Assembly (NCBI GenBank): GCA_014529385.2
Contig: CM043959.1
Coordinates: 50,309,122-50,373,121, forward strand
Direction of reading: 5' to 3'
Source: Adiantum capillus-veneris
Taxonomy: Eukaryota > Streptophyta > Polypodiopsida > Polypodiales > Pteridaceae
Length of the DNA stretch: 64,000 bases
Shown here: positions 47,007-58,097 of the stretch, one piece after another
Numbering within the stretch: the first letter of the stretch is position 1
How the letters are laid out: each line of letters begins with the position of its first letter
The notes under the pieces: generated by a model
What the model saw: the letters and a program-made list of their open reading frames with translations, nothing else
What the model was told of the DNA's origin: nothing
Databases searched by the model: none
Translations under genes and position numbers: made by a program

Positions 47007-47195
47007 TTAGACTGACTCATGAGACCTCATACATTTAGTAAACTTTTTCTCAATGAAAATATCTCGCCCTTCAAAGCGAACCCAAACTATAGAATGGAAA
47101 ATCCCATTACCATTCAAGTTGTGCTGCACAGATGCAGCAAAAGTGGAGCCTGGCCAGTAGGCAATGTACAGCGGCCCACTTACTGCAAAGTCCAT
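47007..47195 (-). CDS. possible exon of an unrecognised gene
   Basis: 62-codon frame reading VSGPLYIAYWPGSTFAASVQ and IFHSIVWVRFEGRDIFIEKK. An AG acceptor (CTTTGCAG) sits near its upstream end (about 47,185). A further short acceptor-to-donor segment lies at about 47,405-47,345 (...AATGCAG to CCGTGG GTAAGT). It lies on the same strand as the frame at 46545-46350 and downstream of the PPR gene, so the pieces may form one small gene or pseudogene. Family unknown. Confidence 0.3.
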   Translation of the reverse strand: MDFAVSGPLYIAYWPGSTFAASVQHNLNGNGIFHSIVWVRFEGRDIFIEKKFTKCMRSHESV

Positions 47196-47460
47196 TCAAG
47201 CTTTTATCCAGTTCAAACTCTCTCCAGACATAGCATTTGTATTGGGGAAATGCTTCATGAACTCCACCTTAATTATCTCAGTCTACGTTGCCAGCGGAGG
47301 TTGTCCTGTCAAATTTTTGGTCACTTACCCACGGCACTCATCCTGACATACGGCTCTTATAACGTGTTTCCTGGAACAGTTGCCATAAAACTGCATTGGT
47401 TTGTACACCAACTGTCACCAAGGTCTATAGAGTCTTGCTCACAGGTTCAAATCCAATCAT

Positions 47461-47736
47461 ACAAGAGCAAGCAGGACATAGCCAATATAGACAGGCGCCC
47501 CATCGACAATCTGAAGGCAGGCTTCAGGACTAGCAGTTGTTTTCTGTCTTGCCCATGTCAATGCTAAAGCCACATTTCCGTCTCCTCTGACAATAGTACA
47601 ATAGTACAAGAGCAAGCAGGACATAGCCGACATAAAAAGGCACCCCATCGACAAAATCTGAAGGCGGGCTTAAGAGCCCAGGCCTAGCAGTTGTTTTCTA
47701 TCTTGCCCATGTCAATGCTAAAGCCACATTTCTGTC
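47461..47736. repeat. tandem duplication, about 125 bp
   Basis: 47461-47582 and 47606-47736 share ACAAGAGCAAGCAGGACATA at the start and GCCACATTTC.GTC at the end, with a few substitutions and small indels. It lies just 3' of the PPR stop codon, so it may fall in its 3' untranslated region. Confidence 0.85.
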
Positions 47737-47790
47737 GTAGATGCACCAATGAGAACAAAACTGGTCCCAGCACAAGTGACACACCATGCC

Positions 47791-50700
47791 TTAGCCACTC
47801 ACAAAATTCTTTTCGCAAGAACATTCACCGTTACTGAAGTGATGAACATGGTAGGCATCATTGATTATAATGTCCCTTTTCTCAACTTTAGAGATAACCT
47901 TACTAACATGGTGGCAATCAGTGCACACCCTGAGGTTCTTGACGACTCGCACAGTTGCCCCTTCTGGCATGTTGCATAGACCAAAAGCTATGGCTAGCTT
48001 CTCACAATGTCCAAGCAACGCTTCTTCGTTGCTGTTTTCTGGCATTTCAGCATCATCATCGGCTCCACCCACATGGCCCTCATCCTTTACAACAGCAGCT
48101 AACCTCCTTAGAGTTGCATAAATCTTGCTACTTTGAGGGTGTGTTCTATCGCCAACCATAAACTCATGGACCTGTTTGTTAACCTCAATCCAGGCTCTTC
48201 CAGGGATTTTCCACATATCTGTTTGTTTTCGCTGTTCATCTATCATGTGCTTATTTTCCCACATGCCCGCTTCCGCAAAAATACTGGACATAAGCACATA
48301 TGCCATGCCCATGCCCGGATCCTGCCTCAAAACTTCATTGAAACACCTGAATCCAAGGTCAACTTTTCTGTAAGCTTTGCAAGCCGAAAGAAAAGACGAC
48401 CACACAACACTGTCAGGTGGAATTGGCATGATTTCTATTAGCTCTTCAGCCTCTAAAAGATAACCTCCTTCTCCCAGCAGGTTGACCATGCAGCCAAAAT
48501 GTTCAATACAAGGATCCATACCATAAACACTATTGATCATCTTGAAAAACTTCGATGCCTCCTCTACATTACCACTACGACGACATGCTACGAGAATATC
48601 AGTGAAGAGTATCTCATCAGCCACAAATCCCTCCTCTGCCATACCTCTCAAACAATTCCTGGCCATGGCAAAGTTGCTGTTCTGAGAATATGCAACCACC
48701 ATTGCATCCCACGATATCTTATTTCTCTGCCCCAATGCTTGAAATGTGGTTTGCGCCTCTTGTAGACAATTGCACTTAATGTACATGTGAAGAAGAGAGT
48801 TACCAACCACTATATCTGAACCAAGTCCGCTTGCAATAATCTGATCATGAACGCCCTTGCCATGATCAGAGGAACCCATAATGCTACATGCCTCCAGAAC
48901 ATACATGTAGATGACATTATCCGGTCTCATTCCATCAGAAACCATTTCCTCATACAAGCCAAATGCAGCAAGAGGAAGTCCATGCTGGACATACCCTCCT
49001 ATCATGGCACCCCAACACACGATATTTTGAGAAGGTAGCTCCTCAAACACTGCGCGTGCAGTTTCTAAGTTTCCACACTTCGAATACATCCCAATTAGGC
49101 TGCTCCCAAGAAAATCGCATACCTCCAGTCCACTTTTGCGGATTTGCTCATGGATATCAATGCCAATTTTCAAAGCTCCTAAACTGCCACACGCCTGTAA
49201 AACAGAAGAGTAAATATAGACATTTGGCTTAATGTCATTATTCTGCATCTTTGCAAAAAACTCTAAAGCAGGAAGATTATGGTCATGCTGCACATACCCA
49301 GCCATTAAAGCACCCCACAAAACAATGTTCTGAGAAGACCAATGATCAAAAACACTTCGGGCTTCAACCAGACATCCGCATTTGGAGTACACGTTGATGA
49401 GATTGCACTGAATATACTCATCTGAATCTAGCCCATTTGTAACTATTTGATCATGAATGGCCCTGCCTTTCTCTAGGGATTTCAGGTTTCCACATGCTCT
49501 TAAGCTGCAACAAAATGTTGAGCTGTTTGGACTAAAACCCTCACTTCCCATGTTGTCATAGACTTCAAGAGCAGCAAGATCATGCTCATTACGTGCATAT
49601 CCTGCAATGAGAGTGTTCCAACATATTACTGTCAGATTTGACAAGTCGGCAAATACATCATGTGCCTCCATCATGCGCCCGCATTTGGCATACATGTTAA
49701 TTAAGGTGCTTGCCATGTGGGAGTCTATATTAAGCCCACTCTTTATGAATTGATTATGTAAGAGCAGGCCCTGCACCACATTGTCAGCATTGCCGCATGC
49801 ACTGATAAGGGATGAATAGGTGTACTCGTTCGGCTCAACACCCTGTTCTTCCATTTCTCTCAACAGTTCCAAAGATTGTTCCAAACAACCTTCTTGAACA
49901 AAAGCACCTATCATGGACGACCATACGACGACATTCTTTTTAGGCAACACAACAAACACATTGTGTGCCTTACTTAGGCTTCCACACTTTGAATAGAAAC
50001 CAATCAGTGCATTAGCCACAAACAAATCAGATTGAAGTCCAGAGTGAATGATGTCATTATGAACAGCCTCACCCTTTGTTAAGGCTCTCAAACTGGCACA
50101 TGAGTTCACCACACATGTAAATATGTAGCTGTTGGGAGCAATGCTTGCGTGCACCATTCTAGTATAAATCTGAAGAACCTTCTCATTATCCCCATTCATA
50201 GAGTGAGCTGCCATGATTGTGTACCATGCTGAGACACTTGGCACTGTTAACTTGGAAAATAGTTGGTCAGCTTCCACCAAACTTGCACACAGGCCGAAAA
50301 GACGGATCAAGTTATCACAAAGCTTAGGAATAAAATCGAAGCCATTGCTGACAATAAGCAAATGGACAATTCTTCCACCTGCAATATCTTTATCCATTGT
50401 ACATTTCTCCAAGAAGAAACCAAGGGTTTCAACAGGTAAATAATCTGTTACCCTTGCCAAAACGGAAGTGACATGACATTTCTCTCGTATGGCATTCAAG
50501 TTCAATTTTCCATCTGGTGTGTTGTGTATAGGAGTAGTATACTCAAAAACACTCCCAAATGACCCACTGTTTGCTGATATCTCTGGTTTGTTCTGCTTGA
50601 GATTTGTAGAATTATGAAGGCCCATATGCTCACACCACCCATTTCTTGATGCTGAATCATGAATTTCGTTAGAGAAGATCGCAAAATCAAAAGCTTCTGG

Positions 50701-51132
50701 ACCTTTGTTGGGTGAAAACCACTTCTCCGGTACATACACACCAGGAAGTGGGACAGTCGGAGAGCAAACGTGGCCACCACTAGAAGCGCTTGGGTGGATA
50801 AAAGAACAACATGCAAAAATATTCAGCATACCACACTTCAAAAATTATCAATGCTCATTTTCCATGTTTTGCATTGTCTTAAAACATTATCTATCACCCT
50901 GTATATACATAGAACAAGAATTTCATAAGCTTCAACGTGCACAATGTCCTGCTATGCACATGAAGGGATGACAAGCAAAACCTTTACATGTGCCGATTCT
51001 CTAAACTTTCACGTTTCTGTCGAATTAGAATTCAAGTTATGTGGCATGCATGCCAATGCACATTGCAAGCGTAATTGTTGATGACAGAACTATTGATGAG
51101 GATGTGTGTGTGTGTGTGTGTGTGGGTGTGTG

Positions 51133-51169
<37 letters not shown>

Positions 51170-51297
51170 TACCTGATGCCGGCACCTTGAAGGAGAAGAT
51201 GGGGACTCCGTGATTCAACATGATGCGAAGGGAAGCCTGGGTAGAAGTCCGTTTCTGGATAGAAGGTGGGCACCTTCGTCATTTGCAAGGCGCCCAT
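47791..51297 (-). CDS. DYW-class pentatricopeptide repeat protein (two-exon model)
   Basis: Proposed model: exon 1 51297-51173 (ATG in context ACAATGG), intron 51172-50780 (GT to CTTCTAG), exon 2 50779-47791; 1037 codons. The frame joins exactly at a split Ser codon. Without splicing the downstream open frame has an in-frame stop just before it. A variable N-terminal region of about 190 residues precedes a long series of PLS-type PPR repeats (LINMYAKCGRMMEAHDVF and similar), then an E region (IPGRAWIEV, VHEFMVGDRTHP) and a DYW deaminase-like domain with HCEKLAIAFG (HxE) and CTDCHH (CxxCH) motifs. DYW proteins edit C to U in organelle RNA. The usual C-terminal DYW is replaced by EKNFVSG. No frameshift is seen; this is the best candidate host gene here. 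Organelle targeting cannot be decided by eye. Confidence 0.9.
51103..51168 (+). repeat. (GT)n-(GA)n microsatellite in the PPR intron
   Basis: About 49 bp of GT with GGGT interruptions, followed by 16 bp of GA. It lies inside the proposed intron, directly next to the donor site, so on the gene strand the intron starts GTACC followed by CT repeats. Confidence 0.9.
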
Positions 51298-51730
51298 TGT
51301 CTGCCGTAACGTAGTAGGCACTCATACGATCTACCGCTGCTTCTACAGTTACTGCGAGCACTACCAGGTAGTGAGCTTCTCGCAGTACAATTTTTCTCCC
51401 AAAGCCTCTACAAACAGAAAGGTAGCAGCTAGGAGGCCCTCGCCTTCTACCTAATTCAGAAGCAACAGACCAAATTTTAGCAACCTTATAATTTTAAAGA
51501 TCCTTTAGGGTAGAGGGGACATTATAGAGACACCTAACTTGGGAGGGATGTGGGGAACTTGAAATTTGAGCAAGTTTTGGGTTTAGGGTGATGATTTACA
51601 CTGCTATGATTAGGTCAACAAGTGGAGGTGAGATGGTGATAGGGAAGTGAAGGTTATTGAGTTTTCAAAGAGGTTTTTTGAATTATGTGTAACAAATTTG
51701 GGGTGAGAGGCGAGACCAACCTACCTCTTG
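51298..51730. other. 5' flank of the PPR gene; no other gene
   Basis: Would hold the PPR promoter on the minus strand. I see no clear TATA box or conserved element. Confidence 0.4.
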
Positions 51731-52317
51731 CACATGCACAAAGATGTCGGGGATATGTGTTCGAAACGTGAGTCGGGAAGGCGTCGGGCCTCCGGCTGTG
51801 AGAGGTGTGAAAGAGAGAGAACATCAGACACTGAAAGATCTGGCAATCACCGAAATCATCAATTAATTGAATAATGCTTCGAGTATAGCTTAATCCTTAG
51901 CCAAGGCGGGCTATTAACAGCACCGTCACTTGGATCATCTGATAACTAGGAGTTTAATCTCCCGTTTTACAGGTTTAATCAGGTCGTTAACGACATCGGG
52001 ACTTAACAGGATGTTTAATACCCCTTGCACATGCACAAAGATGTCGGGGGATATGTGTTCAAAACGTGAGTTGGGAAGGCATCGGGCCTCTGGCTGTGAG
52101 AGGTGAGAAAGAGAGAGAACAACAGACACTGAAAGATCTAGCAATCATCGTAATCATCAATTAATTGAATAATGCTTCGAGTATAGCCTAATCCTTAGCC
52201 AAAGCGGGCTGTTAACAGCACTGTCACTTGGATCATCTGATAACTAGGAGTTTAAGCTCCCATTTTACAAGTTTAACCGAGCCATTAACAACGTCGGGAC
52301 TTAACAGGATGTTTAAT
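51731..52317. repeat. tandem duplication, 297-bp period
   Basis: 51731-52027 and 52028-52317 both run from CACATGCACAAAGATGTCGG to ...ACTTAACAGGATGTTTAAT, differing at scattered bases. It is non-coding. A separate 37-bp direct repeat (GCCCTTGGATT.TGCAAGCTT) follows at about 52375-52440. Confidence 0.9.
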
Positions 52318-52591
52318 CAATCTCTAGATGATGACAGTGATGTTAATTCTCTCTTGTCACTTTATCTAATTCAATTGCCCTTGGATTTTGCAAGCTTTAA
52401 TTCTGCTTCAACTGCCCTTGGATTCTGCAAGCTTTAATTCTACTCACTGCCTCAATCATCATGCTTCAATTACTGTCAAAAATTCTGCAGCTTCTTGCTT
52501 TGTGTGCTTTGCACTCCCTTAATTGCCGCTTACAAATTTCGACTTCTCCTCTATCCACTTGTTGTGATTGTCTGATTCCTCCCCTCTATAC

Positions 52592-52594
<3 letters not shown>

Positions 52595-52653
<59 letters not shown>
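52595..52653 (+). repeat. (GA)n microsatellite
   Basis: About 59 bp of GA, 130 bp left of copia-2. A longer GA tract lies 90 bp right of the element, so copia-2 sits inside GA-rich DNA. Confidence 0.95.
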
Positions 52654-52655
<2 letters not shown>

Positions 52656-52783
52656 TTGAGAGCTTCAGACTCCGAGCTCGGGTAGAGAGAGAGAGAGAGT
52701 GTCTCCCCTTAGCTTGTCCCGCTTTATCTCCTTGTCTTGTCCCTTTTTTATTATCTTCCTCCTGCTCGAATACCCTTCCTCCG

Positions 52784-53010
52784 TGTTACCATATACATGT
52801 GGTAGTGATGTGTGTGAACACATTAGGACCGTCGGGGCATTTTTTCCCTCTGTAGGAGGTTTTTTTCCCCGTGCATTGTATATACGCCCATCACTCTAGG
52901 GCTATTTATCTTTCCATTGCATACTAAGTAATACACTCTCTATTGTGTGCCTTGAGCTTCCTTCATCTTCTCCAAGTTGTGTGCGTTTCTTTGCAACCCT
53001 AATTCCAACA
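52784..53010 (+). repeat. copia-2 5' LTR (227 bp)
   Basis: TGTTACC to CCAACA, with TGTATATA at 52877-52884 as the likely TATA box. Confidence 0.95.
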
Positions 53011-53012
53011 AT

Positions 53013-53024
53013 TGGTATCAGAGC
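53013..53024 (+). other. copia-2 primer-binding site (initiator tRNA-Met)
   Basis: TGGTATCAGAGC, the exact standard complement of the initiator tRNA-Met 3' end, two bases after the LTR. Confidence 0.95.
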
Positions 53025-53374
53025 AGGTTACGGCCTCCCGAGCTTAGTTGCCAGCTGCTCCAGCACACGCCTGCTCACTTTCTTCGATTACAGTGAGGTT
53101 TGGTAAGCGTTCCCGCAGGTCGACAAATATTAAGAGTGAGCTTGTAGAGCTCAGTCTCCTCAGATTTCTGATTCGGGCTCATTTCAGCCTCCGTTTTTAC
53201 TACAGGCAGGTTTGCACAGGCAATTTCGTCATTTTTTGCAGAATTTCTATCAGTGTCAATTTCTGCATAACAGGTGCCTTACAGTCTTCTACGGTTTGTG
53301 CTATATAGCACATGTTGTTCCCGCTCCATTTCTCCTATTTTCAGGCAGTTTTCACATCAGGTGCAGCATTTACC

Positions 53375-54475
53375 ATGACTGACAACAACACAGATGTGTT
53401 CAAGATGTTTGTTGTTGAGGACATGTTGGATGGGGACAACTACCCTATGTGGGCTCATATGATGCAACATGTTCTGTGTCAAAGGGCGTCTGGAACATTG
53501 TGTAGGGCATTGATGTACGTCCTGGTTCTGAGGATGTAGGTGATGTTGAGGATGTTGCAGGTCTTGCTGCAAGGATTGCTGCTATTAGAGTAGTTTTGCC
53601 AACAGTAGAACAAGCTCGTTGGGATGTAAAGGATACGCAGGCTCATCCATTGATTGCGTTGTCTGTGAAGCGCACCATTGTTCCTCACATTCGTTCAACA
53701 AAATCTGCAAAACAGGTTTGGGATATTCTAGCAGGTCTTTATGCAAGTCGCAATGAGGCTAAAATTTCTTTGCTGCGTAAAGAGCTGGAGTCGAAGATTA
53801 TGCATGAGGAAGATGATATGGACACTTTCCTTGCTAGTGTCAACGATATCAATGAGCAGCTTATTTCTGCAGGTGAAGTCATTTCAGACAGTTCCCTTGT
53901 GCAGACTGTTCTTGATGCCTTACCAGATTCTTACCAGACTTTTGCTAGTACTTGGAGACTTATGACCCAAGGGAATCCAGAAGTTGTCAAGTTTGATGCA
54001 TTATGCACATTGCTGTTGCAAGAGTCACTTTCCAGAAAAAATAGGACTAGGCAGCGTGCAATTGAACACGATTTTATTGCTTCTCAAAGAAAGGGTGGTA
54101 ACAGCAATGCAACCACTTCTTATGGTATTGCTGCGAGTGGCAAAACTTATGTTTCCAATGCTTCTGCAAGTAGCACTTCGTCTGGCAATTCTGGTGATAA
54201 GGGCAAAAAGAAAATGCGTTGCCATTATTGTAAAGCTAATGATCACTTGATCAAGTCGTGTCCTACCTTGAAGGCCAAAGAGGCTAAGAAGAAAGAGGGT
54301 GGTTCCACTACAAATGCTGGTTCCACTACAAATGAAGCCATTGTTGAGTCTTCTGTGAAAGAAGACTGTGTTGCTGATGTTGATGCAGAATGGGCTTTTA
54401 GCACAGAGTGCACTTACAATCCTGTTGTCCATGATGCATGCTCGTCAGTTGCTGCAGATTCACATGTGTGGTATT
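53375..54475 (+). pseudogene. copia-2 gag with zinc knuckle
   Basis: ATG at 53375 opens MTDNNTDVFKMFVVEDMLDG and PMWAHMMQHVL. A one-base loss near 53,476 shifts the frame, and TAG at 53503-53505 stops it. From 53596 a long open frame continues the gag (DTFLASVNDINEQLISAGE, VLDALPDSYQTFASTWRLMT) and contains a complete CCHC knuckle, CHYCKANDHLIKSC (54220-54261). Confidence 0.9.
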
Positions 54476-57400
54476 TCGACAATGGTGCTACAAAGCACAT
54501 TACCTCACATCGTGAATTGTTTACCTCTCTCAAGTCTGTCCCTCATGGGAATTCAGTCACTTGTGTCAACAATGCCTCTTATCCGGTTCAGGGAGTTGGA
54601 AAGATTGTGCTTACTGCTGCAAATGGAAGTTCCTTCACACTTGTTGATGCACTTTATGTACCTGGGATCAAGAAGAATCTCTTGTCTGTATCCGCACTTG
54701 CTAGGCTTGGACTTGTAGTTAGATTTGTGGATGACAGTTTTGGTGATGAAATTGTTGCATCTGGCCTTTTGTGCCGTGGGCTGTATAAGCTCACTTTGTA
54801 TGACAAGTGTGGACAAATTTTTGCAAATGTTGTTGCAGATTCAAGGGCTATTTCAGATGCAAAACTTTGGCATGCACGTTTTGGTCATCTGAATTTTGCC
54901 AGTTTGCAGAAATCTGATATGGTTGCTTCTTTGCCACCTCTTGAAGCACCTGTCAAACATGTTTGTGAAGGCTATATTTTGGGTAAGATGCAATGTTCTA
55001 AATTTCCAAAGGATGGTTCAGTTTGGGCCACATGCAGGTTGCAACTTGTGCATAGTGATGTTTGTGGGCCCATGTAAACACCATCCTTGGGCAATTATCT
55101 TTACTTCGTGACTTTCATTGATGATTACTCCAGGCATGCATGGGTATTTTCGCTTAAAGCGAAGTCCGAAGTTTTTATGTGGTTCAAACAATTTCTGGCT
55201 ATGGCTGAAAATGTCTCGAAATGTACTATGGGCACCCTCCGTTCCGATCAAGGGGGGGAGTATATGTCTCATGAATTGAATGCATTTCTGGCTAGTCGTG
55301 GGATAAAACACCAATGTACAATGCCTTATACACCTCAGCAAAATGGTGTTGCTGAGAGGAAAAATAGGTCACTGACAGAAATGGCACGATGTATGGTCAA
55401 AAGTCAAGCTTTGCCGCATTCTTTTTGACTTGAGGCCATCATGTGTGCCACTTATGTACTTAACAGGTGTCCTATGAAAGCTTTGCAGTCTATTACTCCA
55501 GATGAAGCATGGCATGATAGAAAGCCTTCTATTGAGCACATGCGTGTTTTTGGCTGTTTGGTATATGCTTTGGTGCCACAAACACAACGTAGAAAATTGG
55601 ATGATAAGGCTGTCAAATGTATTTTTATTGGTTATAGTGTTGAAAGCAAAGGTTACAGGTTATATCATCCGCAAACAAAGCGTATTCTGGTTTCACGGGA
55701 TGTAGTGTTTGTGGAAGATTCTGTTCAGCCCTTGCTGCCATGTACTAGAGACAATAATGTAAGCTCACAGGACATTTATGACACTTTGTTGCCTCTTTTT
55801 AGTGGTGGAAATACAAATGTAAGTTCCAATGAGGCAAATGTACAGCTTATGGGGGTTTCTGAAAATGTTATAGATCAGCCTATTACTTATGCAGATGTAC
55901 ATGATGTACTTGATGAGGAAAGGGCTGAAAATGAGAAGGCTAGAGGTATGCCAAAATGGCTGGTGCACACTTTGCGTGACAATAAATTGGATGCACCTTT
56001 GTCTAGTTGTACTCGTTCAGGCTCTCGCCATGCATCTTATGCATCAGATTGTTATGCTTTGGCTGTGTCTAGCTTACATGATGTTGAGGAGCCTCTGTCT
56101 TTTGATGAAGCACAGATTTCAGAAAATTGGATGGCTGCCATGCAATCAGAATATGATGCACTTATAGAAAATGACACGTGGACTTTATGTGATTTGCCTC
56201 TTGGCAAAAAGGCCATTGATACGAAGTGGGTTTACAAGTTGAAACGCAAGCCGGATGGTGAGATTGATCGCCATAAGGCTCGACTTGTTGCAAAGGGTTA
56301 TGCACAGCAAAAAGGCATAGATTATGAAGATACTTTTGCTCCCACTTGTCGTATGACTACTGTGCATTTTTTATGTGCATTGGCAGCTCATTTTGGTTGG
56401 GATGTACATCAATCAGACATTGTTATTGCTTTCTTGAATGGTGACATATTTGAGGAAGTTTATGTAATGAAGCCTCGCGGTTTTTTCATAAAAGGACAAG
56501 AGGACAAAGTGTGCAGATGTAAGAAGGCTTTGTATGGGTTGAAGCAATCTCCTCGTGCTTGGTATGAGAAAGCTGACACTCATTTGGTTAAACGAGGCTT
56601 TCGTAACAGTTCAATAGAAAGCACATTGTATGTAAAGCGTGAGGGTGATGTACTTCTCATTGTGGTTCTTTGTCGATGATTTGCTGATCAATGGACCAAA
56701 TGAGAGACATATTGCTGAATTTCAGGCTGATTTGAATGCTACTTTCAAAATGAAAGATTTAGGGATGTTGCATCATTACTTGGGTATACAGTTTAAGCAG
56801 TGTGATGGTGGTATTGCCTTGTGTCAGAAAAGTTACATAGAGACATTGCTATGTAAGTTTGGACTTGAGGATTGCAAACCTATTGCCACTCCCATGGAAA
56901 CAGGTTTGAAGTTGAGTCTACATGATGCTGGCGATCCTGCTGATGTCACTCTTTACCAAACTGCTGTTGGCTGCCTCATTTATGTATACAACACGAGGCC
57001 AGATATTCAGTTTGCAGTCTCACAGGTCAATAGATTTATGCATAGCCCAGGGTCTAAGCATTGGCAGGATGTCAAGAGGATTTTCCACTACCTTAGTGGC
57101 ACTTTACATCTTGGCTTGTTTTATCCCAAGGGGGGATCATTGCCGCCAGACTTACATGCTTTTTCGGACTCAAATTGGGCTGTTTGTTTTGACACGCAAG
57201 TGTCCACAAGTGGTTTTTGTTTCATTCTTGGTAGTTCATGTATATCATGGCTGAGCAAGAAGCAACCTACTGTGGCCACTTCGAGTTGTGAGGCTGAGTA
57301 CAGGGCAGTCTTCACAACTACGGTTGAGTGTGTATGGCTCATATGCCTTATGGCTGATTTGGGTGTTGGACAAGACATTGCCAACACTATCTACACTGAC

Positions 57401-57625
57401 AGTCAGAGCGCATTGGCAGTTGCGAGGAAACCAGTTTTTCATGCTCGCACAAAGCACATTGAGGTGCATTACCACTATGTCACGGAGAGGCTCTCAACAG
57501 GAGATATCAGCTTGGCTTATGTGCCAACACAGGACAACCTTGCAGATCTTTTCACAAAGGCATTGTCTCATGAGAAGCTTGAAGCTTTCCGCAAAGCTTT
57601 GGGCTTACTCCCCTTTGTGGACTGA
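54476..57625 (+). pseudogene. copia-2 pol (protease-integrase-RT-RNase H), defective
   Basis: The protease site reads DNGA (Asp 54478-54480, Asn in place of Ser). Integrase has WHARFGHLNF, a finger with CEGY instead of CEGC (Tyr 54973-54975), HSDVCGPM (first Asp intact), then TAA at 55075-55077; the core continues with SDQGGE and NGVAERKN, and TGA at 55426-55428 replaces Trp. RT is open until a 2-bp deletion near 56,670 inside the YVDD motif. After it RNase H is open (SSCEAEYR, YTDSQSALAV) to the natural TGA at 57623-57625. Confidence 0.93.
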
Positions 57626-57688
57626 TCATGTCCTTAGGGCATGGCAATTCCCTTTACTCGTGTGCTAGCTCTTGTTCACCGCATCACT

Positions 57689-57700
57689 CCAGGGGGGATT
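57689..57700 (+). other. copia-2 polypurine tract
   Basis: CCAGGGGGGATT abuts the 3' LTR; identical in position and nearly in sequence to copia-1. Confidence 0.85.
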
Positions 57701-57927
57701 TGTTACCATATACATGTGGTAGTGATGTGCGTGAACACATTAGGACCGCTGGGGCATTTTTTCCCTCTTTAGGAGGTTTTTTCCCCCGTGCATTGTATAT
57801 ACACCCATCACTCTAGGGCTATCTATCTTTCCATTGCATACTAAGTAATACACTCTCTATTGTGTGCCTTGAGCTTCCTTCATCTTCTCCAAGCTGTGTG
57901 CGTTTCTCTGCAACCCTAATTCCAACA
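57701..57927 (+). repeat. copia-2 3' LTR (227 bp)
   Basis: Same length and ends as the 5' LTR. The near target duplication CTCCC follows at 57928-57932. Confidence 0.95.
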
Positions 57928-58016
57928 CTCCCTTCGTCTCTTTGCTTGTGTCCGAGAGCGAGAGAAATAGCGTGGGTTCTTTTCCTTGCTTAAGCACGAG
58001 ACTCCCTTATTCATGC

Positions 58017-58018
<2 letters not shown>

Positions 58019-58091
<73 letters not shown>

Positions 58092-58097
58092 AGAGAG
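58019..58097 (+). repeat. (GA)n microsatellite
   Basis: About 65 bp of GA, then GCGAGCGAGAGAGAGG. Long open frames rich in Arg-Glu through it are artefacts of the repeat. Confidence 0.95.

Larger units (their letters stand above)
52784..57927 (+). mobile_element. Ty1/copia retrotransposon copia-2, full length but defective
   Basis: 5144 bp with LTRs of 227 bp each, TG/CA ends, an initiator-Met primer site, gag, pol and a polypurine tract. Flanking five bases are CTCCG (left) and CTCCC (right), a near-perfect target duplication. My hand comparison of the LTRs finds about nine differences in 227 bp (roughly 4%), so the insertion is not recent. Pol has one gag shift, three in-frame stops and a 2-bp deletion in RT. 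Confidence 0.96.

Noticed and set aside
48499-50443. Plus-strand open frames inside the PPR gene
   Set aside because: Antisense shadows of the PPR coding strand.
50829-50841. PPR start at the first downstream ATG or TTG as the only start
   Set aside because: A frame-exact GT-AG intron links exon 2 to a better upstream ATG; kept only as the alternative if splicing is disproved.
53013-53024. tRNA gene fragment
   Set aside because: It is the reverse-transcription primer site complementary to initiator tRNA-Met, positioned by the LTR end.
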